Source of the DNA: Pseudomonadota bacterium
GTDB taxonomy: Bacteria; Pseudomonadota; Gammaproteobacteria; Burkholderiales; Burkholderiaceae_C
Length of the DNA stretch: 34,454 nucleotides
Reading direction: 5' to 3'
Assembly (NCBI GenBank): GCA_021841865.1
Contig: JAKCDM010000026.1
Location: 1 to 34,454 of the forward strand
Of this stretch, positions 1 to 8,602 are shown piece by piece (the stretch's first letter is position 1; each line of letters begins with the position of its first letter). Under the pieces are notes generated by a model that was given only the letters and a program-made list of their open reading frames with translations, had not been told where the DNA came from and did no database searches. Made by a program: the position numbers and the translations under genes.

Positions 1-725
1 CCACGCGCGACCGGCGCTGGATGCAGGGCAACGTGCAGCACCTGCGCCTGCTGGGAACCTCCGGTCTGCATTGGGCCAGCCGGCTGCACCTGCTGCTCGG
101 CGCGTCGGCCTACCTGACCTCGCCGGGTTGGCTGCTGCTGCTGCTCACCAGCGCGCTGCAGGTGTGCTTCTCGCGCCAGGCGACGCTGGTGGGCATGTCG
201 ACCCCGTGGGTGCTGTGGTTGACCCTGCTGCTGTTGTTCGGGCCGAAGCTGATGGGAATGACCTGGCTGCTGTCGTCGGCGCAGCGCAGGCGTGGCTTCG
301 GCGGCACGCTTCGCATCGTGCTGTCGGTGCTGATCGACATCCCGATGGCCGCGCTGATGGCCCCGGTCACCATGGTGACCCAGACCCGGGCGCTGGTGTC
401 GATGGCACTGGGAATCTCGTCGGGCTGGTCGGCGCAGGTGCGCGAGGCGCGGCGCATCCCGGTGCTGGCGGTGCTGCCCAACCTGCGCGAGCACCTGCTG
501 CTGGGACTGGCATTCGCCGCACTGGCATTCATCGATCCGGTGGTCGCGCTGTGGTTCTCGCCCATCACGCTCGGCCTGCTCAGCGCGCCGTGGCTGATCA
601 GCTGGACCTCGAGCGAACGGCTCGGCAGCGTGCTCGCGGGCTGGGGCCTGTTCCGCGTGCCTCCCCCGCAAATGGGCGAGCCGGAGCGGCCGCAAGGACC
701 CGCCGCGGCAACGGATCAGGCGTAG
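1..725 (+). CDS. opgH: Glucan biosynthesis glucosyltransferase H, C-terminal part
   Basis: This is the C-terminal part (about 240 codons, reading frame beginning at base 3) of the inner-membrane glucosyltransferase that makes the backbone of osmoregulated periplasmic glucans. The left edge of the window removes the catalytic GT2 domain. What remains begins with the family-typical stretch RRWMQGNVQHLRLL, which follows the catalytic core, and then carries the C-terminal membrane region: hydrophobic segments near LLLGASAYLTSPGWLLLLL, PWVLWLTLLLLFGPKLMG, a segment around IDIPMAALMAPVTM, and a last pair ending FSPITLGLLSAPWLI. The FGPK, AP..M..Q and LG..SGW..Q patterns match OpgH/MdoH as I know the family. 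The gene ends with TAG at 723-725. opgG normally lies upstream and would be outside the window. Confidence 0.9.
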   Translation, partial: TRDRRWMQGNVQHLRLLGTSGLHWASRLHLLLGASAYLTSPGWLLLLLTSALQVCFSRQATLVGMSTPWVLWLTLLLLFGPKLMGMTWLLSSAQRRRGFGGTLRIVLSVLIDIPMAALMAPVTMVTQTRALVSMALGISSGWSAQVREARRIPVLAVLPNLREHLLLGLAFAALAFIDPVVALWFSPITLGLLSAPWLISWTSSERLGSVLAGWGLFRVPPPQMGEPERPQGPAAATDQA

Positions 726-883
726 CGCGCGAGCACCCGCGCGACACGCCGAGCTCGCGTCGAAATCGAGCGCGCTGCCGGCTCACTCGGCGGGCGCAAG
801 CGCCGCAATGGATCAACCCGCTTGAATATGCGGCTATCCTTGCATGCAGGAATGCCATTTGCCTCAACCTGGAGGAACGCGCC

Positions 884-2971
884 ATGGCCCGCGCCCAACC
901 TGCGCCAGTCTGCCTGTTCGAGGCCATGGTCAACGCCCATGACGACGCCATGTTCACCGTCGACGGGCAAGGCACGGTGAGCAGCTGGAATCGCGCGGCC
1001 GAGCGCCTGTTCGGATACGCGGCGCAGCAGGCGCTCGGCCTGCCGCTGGCCGCGCTGCTTGCCGATGAGCCGGTGGCCCTCGATGCACCCGGCATGGGCG
1101 AGCAGGCGGCGAGCGTGCAGCGCGTGCTGCGCGACCGCCATGGCATGCTGCTATCGGTGCTGGTGACCCGTACCCCGATCGACGGCCCGACCCCCGGCAC
1201 CGCGGCCTCGCTGCTCACCGTGCATGCACTGCAACGCGCGCCGCTGCCGGGCCCGGGCGCGCCGCGCGACCGCGCGCTGAATGTCTACGAGTCGCTGGTG
1301 GAAGGCTCGGACGACGCCATCGTGACCAAGACCCTGGCCGGCATCGTCACCAGCTGGAACCCGGGCGCGCAGCGCCTGTTCGGTTTCTCGGCGGCGGAGA
1401 TGATCGGCGAGTCGATCACCAAGATCATTCCGCTCGACAGGCTGCACGAGGAGGAAATGATCCTGCAGCGCATCGCCGCCGGCGAGCGCGTGGAGCATTT
1501 CGAGACCGTGCGCACCCACAAGAGCGGCTCCCTGGTGCACGTCTCGGTGACCATCTCGCCGCTGTGCGACGCCAGCGGGCGCGTGGTCGGTGCGTCCAAG
1601 ATCGCGCGCGACATCGGCGATCGCATCCTGGCGGCGCAGACCATCTGGCGCCAGGCCAACCAGGACGCGCTGACCAACCTGCCCAACCGCAGCGCATTCC
1701 GCCGCCACCTGGAGATGGAGATCGCCCGCGCCGAGTGCGACAGCGGGCATTTCGCGCTGCTGTACGCCGACCTGGATCATTTCAAGATGGTCAACGACTC
1801 GCTGGGCCATGACGCTGGCGATGCGCTGCTCGTCGCGGTGGCCGCGCGCCTGCGCACCGCGCTGCGAGGGTCCGACGTGCTGGCCCGCCTGGGCGGCGAC
1901 GAATTCACCGTGCTGCTGCCCACGCTGGACGACCCGCTGGCCCTGCACACGGTCAGCTCGAAGCTGCACGACGCGCTGGCCGAGCCCTTCGCGCATGCGT
2001 CGCACCCGATCCACGTGTCGGCGAGCATCGGCATGGCGATGTACCCGCGCGACGGCAGCAGCGCCGACGAACTGCTGCGGCATGCCGACCTGGCGATGTA
2101 CGAGGCCAAGAACGCAGGTCGCAATCGCACCATCGTGTACGAGGCATCGATGGACCAGCGCGCGCGCGGGCGCCTGCTGCTGGCCGGGGACCTGCGGCGC
2201 GCCGCGCAACAGGGCGAGCTGTACCTTGCCTACCAGCCGGTGGTGAGGGTGAGCGATGGCGAAGCGCTCAAGTTCGAGGCGCTGATGCGCTGGCGGCACC
2301 CGGCCTTCGGCACCGTGCATCCGGCACGCTTCATCCCGCTGGCCGAGGAGACGGGGCTGATCCTGGAACTCGGTGACTGGGTGTTCAGGAGCGCGGCGCA
2401 GCAGGCGCTGCGCTGGTGCGAACTGCACGGTGCGCCGATGCAGGTGAGTTTCAACGTCTCCCCGCTGCAGCTCACCGCCGACGTCGACCACACCGAGCAA
2501 TGGGGCGCGCATGTGCGCGACATCGGGCTCGATCCCTCCCGGCTGGTGATCGAGGTCACCGAGACCGTGATGCTCGACAATTCGCCACGCATCGCGCAGC
2601 GCCTGCGCGAACTTCGCCGCCAGGGATTCCAGGTCGCGGTGGACGATTTCGGCACCGGGGTGTCGAACCTGGCAGCGCTCAGCCGAATCGATGTCGACTA
2701 TCTGAAGATCGACCAGTCGCTGGTGCGCAGGCTGCCCGACGACGGGCGCAAGCTCGCGATCTGCGAGGCCATCGTCGCCATGGCCCATCGGCTGGGCATC
2801 CAGGTCATCGCCGAAGGCATCGAGACCGACGAGGAACTCGAGCGCATCCGCGACATCCGGTGCGACTTCGCGCAGGGCTATCTGTACGCGCAGCCGCAGG
2901 ACGAAGCGCACGCCACGCAGTGGCTGCTCGAGCAGCGCGAGCGGCGCGCCTTGTCGCGCGGCGACGCCTGA
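884..2971 (+). CDS. PAS-PAS-GGDEF-EAL cyclic-di-GMP signalling protein
   Basis: A 695-residue protein with two PAS sensor domains (about residues 10-125 and 138-255; note the repeated WNRAAERLFGY and WNPGAQRLFGF), a diguanylate cyclase domain (about 265-420) and a phosphodiesterase domain (about 435-690). The GGDEF signature is intact at residues 337-341. The EAL motif is intact at 465-467, and the DDFGTG and IAEGIET motifs follow, so both catalytic activities are possible and either domain may dominate. No signal peptide or membrane segment is visible, so it is probably a cytosolic sensor. The reading frame is open far upstream, but the ATG at 884 is chosen because GGAGGA lies at 871-876, seven bases before it, and because the upstream translation is low-complexity Ala/Arg. 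It stands alone; the PAS ligand cannot be read from sequence. Confidence 0.93.
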   Translation: MARAQPAPVCLFEAMVNAHDDAMFTVDGQGTVSSWNRAAERLFGYAAQQALGLPLAALLADEPVALDAPGMGEQAASVQRVLRDRHGMLLSVLVTRTPIDGPTPGTAASLLTVHALQRAPLPGPGAPRDRALNVYESLVEGSDDAIVTKTLAGIVTSWNPGAQRLFGFSAAEMIGESITKIIPLDRLHEEEMILQRIAAGERVEHFETVRTHKSGSLVHVSVTISPLCDASGRVVGASKIARDIGDRILAAQTIWRQANQDALTNLPNRSAFRRHLEMEIARAECDSGHFALLYADLDHFKMVNDSLGHDAGDALLVAVAARLRTALRGSDVLARLGGDEFTVLLPTLDDPLALHTVSSKLHDALAEPFAHASHPIHVSASIGMAMYPRDGSSADELLRHADLAMYEAKNAGRNRTIVYEASMDQRARGRLLLAGDLRRAAQQGELYLAYQPVVRVSDGEALKFEALMRWRHPAFGTVHPARFIPLAEETGLILELGDWVFRSAAQQALRWCELHGAPMQVSFNVSPLQLTADVDHTEQWGAHVRDIGLDPSRLVIEVTETVMLDNSPRIAQRLRELRRQGFQVAVDDFGTGVSNLAALSRIDVDYLKIDQSLVRRLPDDGRKLAICEAIVAMAHRLGIQVIAEGIETDEELERIRDIRCDFAQGYLYAQPQDEAHATQWLLEQRERRALSRGDA

Positions 2972-2978
2972 GCCGCGC

Positions 2979-3371
2979 TCAGCGCGCCAGCAGGCCCTTC
3001 AGGCGCTCGATGTCGGCGGCGCAGGCGCGCGCTGCCGTGTGCTCGACATGGCGGTACAGGCGCACCAGTTCCTGCCCCGCGTCGGTCAGGCGGCTGCCCC
3101 CTCCATGCGCGCCGCCCTGCGCCGACTCGACTGCGGGCGTGTTCAGGCAGGCGTTGAGCTCGTCGAGCAGCAGCCAGGCGCGGCGGTAGGACATGTCCAG
3201 GCTTTTCGCGGCCGCGGTGATCGAGCCCGTGCGCTGCACGGCCTCGAGCAGCTCGATCTTTCCCGGACCGACCGCGATCTGGCCGTCGCGCGTGATGCGC
3301 AGCCGGAACCGCACCGACGGTTCCGGGCTGGCAGCAGGAGCGGCGGGCGGCGAGGACGGGGATGGGGTCAT
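2979..3371 (-). CDS. ModE-like winged-helix regulator, DNA-binding domain only
   Basis: A 130-residue protein matching the N-terminal LysR-like winged helix of the molybdate regulator ModE: GKIELLEAVQRTGSITAAAK, then a recognition helix around MSYRRAWLLLDELN, then a wing ending GGGSRLTDAGQELVRLY. Full-length ModE is about twice as long and carries C-terminal molybdate-binding domains. Those are absent here, so direct molybdate sensing is not supported by the sequence. The start at 3371 is the first methionine of the region that looks like the family; the upstream extension is Arg-rich and unlikely. No strong ribosome site is visible. It is divergent from the MFS gene (125-bp spacer). Two molybdenum hydroxylases lie downstream in the window, so a role in Mo-enzyme control is plausible but inferred. 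Confidence 0.8.
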   Translation of the reverse strand: MTPSPSSPPAAPAASPEPSVRFRLRITRDGQIAVGPGKIELLEAVQRTGSITAAAKSLDMSYRRAWLLLDELNACLNTPAVESAQGGAHGGGSRLTDAGQELVRLYRHVEHTAARACAADIERLKGLLAR

Positions 3372-3496
3372 CGTGGCGTCGCGCGGGGCGCGGCAAAAAA
3401 GGGCGTCAGGTGCGCAAGCATAGATCCTGCGCGCCACGCGCAGGCGCGGGACAATGAGAGGCTTGCCCCTGCGCGCCCACCGTCCCGCCGCCATCC

Positions 3497-4714
3497 ATGT
3501 CCGACACCGCCCAGCCCTCCGTCTGGAAAGTTCCCGGCTTCGCCCGCTTCTGGCTGGTGCGCGTCGCGCTCGCCGGCGCCTACCAGGTACTCGGCGTGGC
3601 CATCGGCTGGCAGATGTACGCGATCACCGGCAGCGCGCTGGACCTGGGGCTGGTCGGCCTGCTCCAGTTCCTGCCGCGCGTCGCGCTGGTGCTGCTCGCC
3701 GGCAGCGTGGTCGACCGCTTCGAGCGCCGCGACGTGGTGGCCGCGAGCATGGCGCTGCAGGCGCTGGTGGCCGCGCTGCTCATGGCCGCCGCGCAGGGCT
3801 GGGGCCTGCATGCGGGACGCGGCCTGATCCTCGGCGCGTCGCTCGCGCTCGGCGCCTGCCGCGCCTTCGACATGCCGGGCATGCAGGCCATGCTGCCGGC
3901 GCTGGTGCCCGAAGCGCTGCTGGCGCGCGCCATCGCGGTGGCGGCCTCGGCGACGCAGGCGGCCACGGTGGTCGCGCCGGCCTTCGGCGGCCTGCTGTAC
4001 GCGCTGGGCGCCGGCTGGAGCTACGGCCTGACCTTCGCGGTCGACGCCGCCGGCGTCGCGCTGCTGCTGAGCCTGCCGCGCGCCGCGGCGGCGCAGACCA
4101 CGCGCATCACGCTGCATTCGATGCTCGAGGGTGTGCGCCACATCCGTGCCCATGCCGTGATCCTGGGGGCCATTTCGCTGGATCTGTTCGCGGTGCTGCT
4201 GGGCGGTGCGACGGCGCTGCTGCCCATCTACGCCCGCGACATCCTGCACATCGGGCCGCTCGGCCTGGGGCTGCTGCGCGCGGCTCCCGCGGTGGGCGCG
4301 CTGGCCGTCGCGGCGTGGCTGGCGCACCACCCGATCGAGCGCCACGCCGGGCGCCTGATGTTCGGCTCCGTGGCGCTGTTCGGGCTGGCCACGCTGGTCT
4401 TCGGCCTGTCGCGCTCGGTGCCGCTGTCGATGCTCGCGCTGGCCGTGCTGGGCGGCGCCGACGTGGTCAGCGTGGTCATCCGCGGCACGCTGGTGCAGCT
4501 GCAGACCCCCGACGCGCTGCGCGGCCGGGTCAACGCCGTCAACTCCCTGTTCATCGGCGCATCCAACCAGCTCGGCGAATTCGAGTCCGGGCTCACCGCG
4601 GCCTGGTTCGGCGCCGTGCCGGCCGTGGTGCTCGGCGGACTGGGCACGCTGGCCGTGGTCTGGACCTGGCGCCGGCTGTTCCCGCAGCTGGCACGCTACG
4701 ACGCACTGCGCTGA
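3497..4714 (+). CDS. MFS transporter, probable exporter (EntS/MFS_3 type)
   Basis: A 405-residue inner-membrane protein of about twelve hydrophobic helices. The N-terminal FARFWLVRVALAGAYQVLGVAIGWQMY, the cytoplasmic loop SVVDRFERRDVV between helices 2 and 3, and the segment CRAFDMPGMQAMLPALVP are typical of the EntS-like 'transmembrane secretion effector' branch of the major facilitator family. That branch exports siderophores or small metabolites. The central loop near residue 195 (PRAAAAQTTRI) separates the two six-helix halves. The substrate cannot be predicted. The gene is divergent from the ModE-like regulator across a 125-bp spacer and is followed convergently by guanine deaminase, so it is probably monocistronic. 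Confidence 0.85.
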   Translation: MSDTAQPSVWKVPGFARFWLVRVALAGAYQVLGVAIGWQMYAITGSALDLGLVGLLQFLPRVALVLLAGSVVDRFERRDVVAASMALQALVAALLMAAAQGWGLHAGRGLILGASLALGACRAFDMPGMQAMLPALVPEALLARAIAVAASATQAATVVAPAFGGLLYALGAGWSYGLTFAVDAAGVALLLSLPRAAAAQTTRITLHSMLEGVRHIRAHAVILGAISLDLFAVLLGGATALLPIYARDILHIGPLGLGLLRAAPAVGALAVAAWLAHHPIERHAGRLMFGSVALFGLATLVFGLSRSVPLSMLALAVLGGADVVSVVIRGTLVQLQTPDALRGRVNAVNSLFIGASNQLGEFESGLTAAWFGAVPAVVLGGLGTLAVVWTWRRLFPQLARYDALR

Positions 4715-4739
4715 CGCGCCGAGCCGCGGCGCGACGGCG

Positions 4740-6107
4740 TCATGCCGCCAGCGCGTGGTCGGCCTGCTCGCGCAGGTCGGCGCGACGCCCGGCGACGTAC
4801 ACCGCCGCGACATTGCGCTCGTCGGCCAGGTGCATCCACGCGAACACGCGCTCGTGCAGGTCGCGCGCGAGTTCGACGCGATGGCGCTGCACGTCGCCGC
4901 TGGCCCAGCGCCACACCACCACGTCGCCCCATGCACCCGGCTCGAAATGTCCGAGTTCGCCCTCCAGGTCCAGCGCGGCAGCCGCGCCACGCGTGACGCC
5001 ATACAGTCCGCGCCAGGCGCTCAGGCGCTGGCCCTGCAGCGCCAGCACCTTGTAGGCGTCGCCCAGGCTGCGTAGCTGGCACAGGCTGGTGCCGGCGCCG
5101 ACGTCGCTGGCCACGGCCACGCGCATGCCGGCGGCGTCGGCGCGCGCCCAGTCGAACAGGCCACTGCCCAGGAACAGGTTGGACGACGGCGAGAACGCCA
5201 CCGTGCTGCCGCGCTCGGCGAGCAGCGCGCGATCGGTGTCGTCGAGCCAGATGCCGTGCGCGAACACGCTGCGCCGCCCGAGCAGCCCGAAGCCGGCGTA
5301 GACGTCGAGGTAGCTTCGGCTGGCCGGGTAGAGCTCGCGCATCCAGCGCACCTCGTCACGGTTCTCGGCGACATGGGTCTGCAGGTACAGCGGACCGCCG
5401 CGTGTCATCGGCTCGCCCAGCAGGCGCCCGCACAGCGCCAGCTGGGCATCGCTGCTGGTGGGCGCGAAGCGCGGTGTCAGCGCATAGCGCAGGCGCCCGT
5501 GGCCGTGCCAGTCCTGGATCAGCGCGCGACATTCGCGCTCGGCCTGCTCGACGTCGTCGCGAAGATCGTCCGGCGCGTTGCGGTCCATCAGCACCTTTCC
5601 CGAGATCATGCACATGCCCTGCTCGCGCGCGGCCTCGAACAAGGCGTCGACACTGCCGCGGTGCACCGTGGGGAACACCATCGCACTGGTCGTGCCGTGC
5701 GCCAGCAGCGCACGCACGAAGCGCCGCGCGCCCGACGCCGCGTGGCGGGCATCGGCCCAGCGCGACTCGGCCGGGAAGGTGTAGCGCTGCAGCCATTGCA
5801 GCAGCTCGCTGCCGTAGGACGCCATCACGTCGAGCTGCGGCGCGTGCACGTGGGTGTCGATGAACCCCGGCAGCAGCAGATGCCCGCGCCAGTCCTCGCG
5901 CGGCCAATCGGCGCCTGGCGGGTCGTCGGCCGCGCGCAGCGCGGCCACGCGCCCGCCCTCGAGCAGCAGCCAGCCGTCGGGTTCGAAATGCACGCAGGCG
6001 CCGGCGTCGGGGTCGACGCCCGGGTCCGCGCGCAGGTACAGCAGGTCGCCACGCAGCGCCACGCGCGATGGCGCTGCCGCGGACTGGGTGCTCGCCGTCG
6101 GCATCAT
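4740..6107 (-). CDS. guaD: Guanine deaminase
   Basis: A 455-residue zinc amidohydrolase that converts guanine to xanthine and ammonia. The HxH metal motif lies in PGFIDTHVHAPQ. Family-typical THVAEN, FAHGIWLDD and ASDVGAGTS follow in order, supplying the further His and Asp ligands. SPSSNLFLGSGLF is the guanine-deaminase version of the substrate loop. The ATG at 6107 (an ATG-ATG pair) lies eight bases after the stop of the purine permease, with GAGCGGG just upstream, so the two genes form one transcription unit. Its product xanthine is the substrate of the XdhAB enzyme encoded divergently nearby, which makes the block a coherent guanine-to-urate route. Confidence 0.93.
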   Translation of the reverse strand: MMPTASTQSAAAPSRVALRGDLLYLRADPGVDPDAGACVHFEPDGWLLLEGGRVAALRAADDPPGADWPREDWRGHLLLPGFIDTHVHAPQLDVMASYGSELLQWLQRYTFPAESRWADARHAASGARRFVRALLAHGTTSAMVFPTVHRGSVDALFEAAREQGMCMISGKVLMDRNAPDDLRDDVEQAERECRALIQDWHGHGRLRYALTPRFAPTSSDAQLALCGRLLGEPMTRGGPLYLQTHVAENRDEVRWMRELYPASRSYLDVYAGFGLLGRRSVFAHGIWLDDTDRALLAERGSTVAFSPSSNLFLGSGLFDWARADAAGMRVAVASDVGAGTSLCQLRSLGDAYKVLALQGQRLSAWRGLYGVTRGAAAALDLEGELGHFEPGAWGDVVVWRWASGDVQRHRVELARDLHERVFAWMHLADERNVAAVYVAGRRADLREQADHALAA

Positions 6108-6115
6108 GATCCCGC

Positions 6116-7414
6116 TCAATCCGCCGGGAACAGCACGAAACGCAGCAGGAACAGCCCGGCCACCACCCACATCGCCGGATGCACCTCGCGAGCGCGCCCG
6201 GTCAGCAGCTTGAGAGCCGCGTAGACGATGAAGCCGAACGCAAGCCCGTTGGCGATCGAATAGGTGAACGGCATGATCAGCGCGGCGACCGCCGAAGGCA
6301 CCGCCTCGGTGACGTCGTTCCAGTCGATCTCGAGCAACTCACGCATCATCAGCCCGGCCACGTACAGCAGCGCCGGCGCGGTGGCGTACGGCGGGACCAC
6401 CGCAGCCACCGGAGCGAAGAACAGCGCAGCCAGGAACAGCACGCCGACGGTCACCGCGGTCAGCCCGGTGCGCCCGCCCGCCTGCACGCCGGACGCGCTC
6501 TCGATGTAGGCGGTGGTGCTGCTGGTACCCAGCAGCGAGCCGGAGAAGATCGCCAGGCTGTCGGCGAACAGCGCGCGTCCCAGCCCCTCCTCGCGCCCGT
6601 TGGACAGCAGCCCGGCCTTGCGCGCCAGCCCGGTCAGCGTGCCGGTGGCGTCGAAGATCTCGACCAGCACGAATACCAGGATGATGTGGAAGAATCCCCC
6701 GCGCAGCGCGCCGGCGATGTCGAGCTTGAAAAAGGTCGGCGCGATGCTCGGAGGCATCGACACCAGGCCCTGGAAGCGCGTCAGGCCGAGCGCGATGCTG
6801 GCCGCGGTGACGGCGATGATGCCGATCAGGATCGCGCCGCGCAGCCGGAAGTAGTCCAGCACCGCGATGAGCACGAAACCCAGCGCCGCAAGCAGGACCG
6901 GCAGGGTGTGCAGGTCCCCCAGCCCGACCTTGGTCGCCGGGTTGGCGACCACGATGCCGGCCCCCGACAGCGCGATGATCGCGAGGAACATGCCGATGCC
7001 GGCTGCGATGGCGCTGCGCAGGGAATGCGGGATGCCGGCCACCAGCCAGCGCCGGATGCCGGTGATGGTCAGCAGCACGAACACGCAGCCCGAGATGAAC
7101 ACCGCGCCCAGCGCCTGCTGCCAGGTGAAGCCCATGCCCTTGACCACGGTGAAGGCGAAGAACGCGTTCAGGCCCATTCCCGGCGCCAGCCCGATGGGCC
7201 AGTTGGCCAGGAAGGCCATGATGAAGGTGCCCAGCGCGGCCGCCAGGCAGGTGGCGATGAACACCGCGTTGTGATCCATTCCCGTCGTCGACAGGATCGA
7301 CGGATTGACGAAGATGATGTACGACATGGTGAGAAAGGTCGTGACACCGGCCATGATCTCGGTTCGCGCGTCGGTGCCGTGCTCGCCGAGCTTGAACAGG
7401 GTTTGAAGGTTCAT
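6116..7414 (-). CDS. AzgA-type adenine/guanine/hypoxanthine permease
   Basis: A 432-residue membrane protein of the AzgA branch of nucleobase-cation symporters. The N-terminus NLQTLFKLGEHGTDARTEI and the following AGVTTFLTMSYIIFVNP are hallmarks of the branch. So are GMGLNAFFAF, VFVLVEIFDATGTLTGL and GTSSTTAYIESASGV. The last two correspond to the helix 8 and helix 10 segments that form the purine pocket in characterised members. AGGAG lies seven bases before the ATG at 7414. It is followed by guaD after eight bases, and is preceded on the same strand by a LysR gene with a 136-bp gap. It probably imports guanine, hypoxanthine or adenine by proton symport for the neighbouring guanine deaminase and xanthine dehydrogenase. 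Confidence 0.92.
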   Translation of the reverse strand: MNLQTLFKLGEHGTDARTEIMAGVTTFLTMSYIIFVNPSILSTTGMDHNAVFIATCLAAALGTFIMAFLANWPIGLAPGMGLNAFFAFTVVKGMGFTWQQALGAVFISGCVFVLLTITGIRRWLVAGIPHSLRSAIAAGIGMFLAIIALSGAGIVVANPATKVGLGDLHTLPVLLAALGFVLIAVLDYFRLRGAILIGIIAVTAASIALGLTRFQGLVSMPPSIAPTFFKLDIAGALRGGFFHIILVFVLVEIFDATGTLTGLARKAGLLSNGREEGLGRALFADSLAIFSGSLLGTSSTTAYIESASGVQAGGRTGLTAVTVGVLFLAALFFAPVAAVVPPYATAPALLYVAGLMMRELLEIDWNDVTEAVPSAVAALIMPFTYSIANGLAFGFIVYAALKLLTGRAREVHPAMWVVAGLFLLRFVLFPAD

Positions 7415-7550
7415 CGCTTGTCTCCTCTTGCGTTGTCATGATGCACGGCGGTCGTGCCTGCCCGCGCGCGTGCAAGTGCGTCACGCGGGACTGGAAAGGC
7501 GAAAGGGCCTGCGGCGGTCTTCGTGGTCGAACGCATCGCGGGTGGGCCGT

Positions 7551-8465
7551 TCAGGCCACCGTCCGGCGCACCTGCTCGCGCAGCCAGCGGTGGGCGGTGT
7601 CGTGATGGCTGCGCGCGTGCCACAGCAGGTAGTAGGTCAGCGGCGGGAAGGCCAGCGGACACGGCACGATGACCACCGGCAGCCCGGCCTGCACATAGCG
7701 CTCGCAATAGCGACGGCCGGTGGTCAGCACCAGCAGGCTGCGTGCGACCATGCCCGGGATCAGGTTGAAGAACGCACAGTGCACGGCGATGCTGCGTCGC
7801 ATGCCCTGGCGCTGCAGGTACTGGTCGATCACTCCGTCGCCGGCCGCGCGAAGCGCGGTCGGCGCGATGTGCTCGGCGTGCAGGTACTGCTGGGCGTCGA
7901 GTCCGCGCCGGGTCGCCGGATGGTCGCGCGCCACCAGGCACACGATCTCGTCGTCGATCAGCGGCGCGCGATGCAGGTCGGCCGGCGGCTCCAGCCAGTT
8001 GCCCAGCACCACGTCGGCCTCGGCGGCGGCCATCGCGCGCCGATAGTCGTAGCCCGGGTGCAGGCCCAGCACCTCGACCCCGCAGGCCGGCGCGTCGCGC
8101 TTGAGCCGTCCCACCAGCGCCGGCAGGAAGGCCGGGTCCAGGTAGTCGGCGGCGGCGATGCGGAACACCCGCTTGCTGGTGGCCGGATCGAACTGCGTGT
8201 CCCCTCCGCCGAGGTGCTGCGCCTGGCGCAGCAGTTCGGCCATCGGCTCGATCAGCGCCTGGCCGCGCTCGGTCGGCACCATGCCCGAGCCGCTGCGCAC
8301 GAGCAGTTCGTCACCGCAGGCATCGCGCAGGCGGCGCAGCGCGGCGCTGACCGCCGGCTGGCTCATGCCCAGGCGCAGCGCGGTGCGCGAGACGCTGGAT
8401 TCCGTGAGTAGGGTGTGCAACACGCGTATCAGGTGCAGGTCGATCGAGTCCAGTGGATTGTTCAT
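7551..8465 (-). CDS. LysR-family regulator of the purine (xdh/guaD) block
   Basis: A 304-residue LysR-type regulator. The N-terminal winged helix spans about residues 8-65 (RTALRLGMSQPAVSAALRRL), followed by a type 2 periplasmic-binding-like effector domain. The start at 8465 (MNNPLDSIDLHLIRVL) gives the usual NodD/SyrM-like LysR N-terminus; a longer frame reaches 8576 but would cross the palindrome at 8501-8514 and lacks family similarity. It is divergent from xdhA and on the same strand as the purine permease and guaD. The standard inference is that it controls xdhABC and perhaps azgA-guaD, with xanthine or another purine as effector; the effector is not visible from sequence. Confidence 0.88.
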   Translation of the reverse strand: MNNPLDSIDLHLIRVLHTLLTESSVSRTALRLGMSQPAVSAALRRLRDACGDELLVRSGSGMVPTERGQALIEPMAELLRQAQHLGGGDTQFDPATSKRVFRIAAADYLDPAFLPALVGRLKRDAPACGVEVLGLHPGYDYRRAMAAAEADVVLGNWLEPPADLHRAPLIDDEIVCLVARDHPATRRGLDAQQYLHAEHIAPTALRAAGDGVIDQYLQRQGMRRSIAVHCAFFNLIPGMVARSLLVLTTGRRYCERYVQAGLPVVIVPCPLAFPPLTYYLLWHARSHHDTAHRWLREQVRRTVA

Positions 8466-8500
8466 GGCCTGGGAGTCAGCGACATGGGGTTGCAGGCATA

Positions 8501-8514
8501 TTTTGTATACAAAA
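8501..8514. promoter_or_regulatory. Perfect 14-bp palindrome in the LysR/xdhA divergent promoter
   Basis: TTTTGTATACAAAA is a perfect palindrome of 14 bases in the 137-bp spacer between the LysR start (8465) and xdhA (8603). It is flanked by CATA on the left and by CAGCATATG on the right, giving an imperfect outer dyad. It is AT-rich in a GC-rich neighbourhood. The position suits an operator of the adjacent LysR protein, but the TTGTATACAA core also resembles sites of GntR-family repressors, so the binding protein is uncertain. Confidence 0.6.
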
Positions 8515-8602
8515 CAGCATATGTCATCTGCCGACGTGCGTGGCCTAATCATTTTCGGCAATGGCGCCGGGCCCATCGGCGCGAACAGCTTTGCGGATTG
8601 CG

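Noticed and set aside
71-883. Upstream extension of the GGDEF-EAL reading frame by about 270 codons
   Set aside because: It overlaps the end of opgH out of frame, is Ala/Arg/Gly-rich with no domain similarity, and a strong ribosome site precedes the ATG at 884.
1151-2911. Long antisense open frame (586 codons) opposite the GGDEF-EAL gene
   Set aside because: A high-GC shadow: its His/Arg/Gln-rich translation mirrors the codon bias of the real gene and shows no domain.
7541-7560. Hairpin overlapping the stop codon of the LysR gene at 7551
   Set aside because: The stem has a bulge, part of it is coding, and no T-run follows on the minus strand, so a terminator is not supported.
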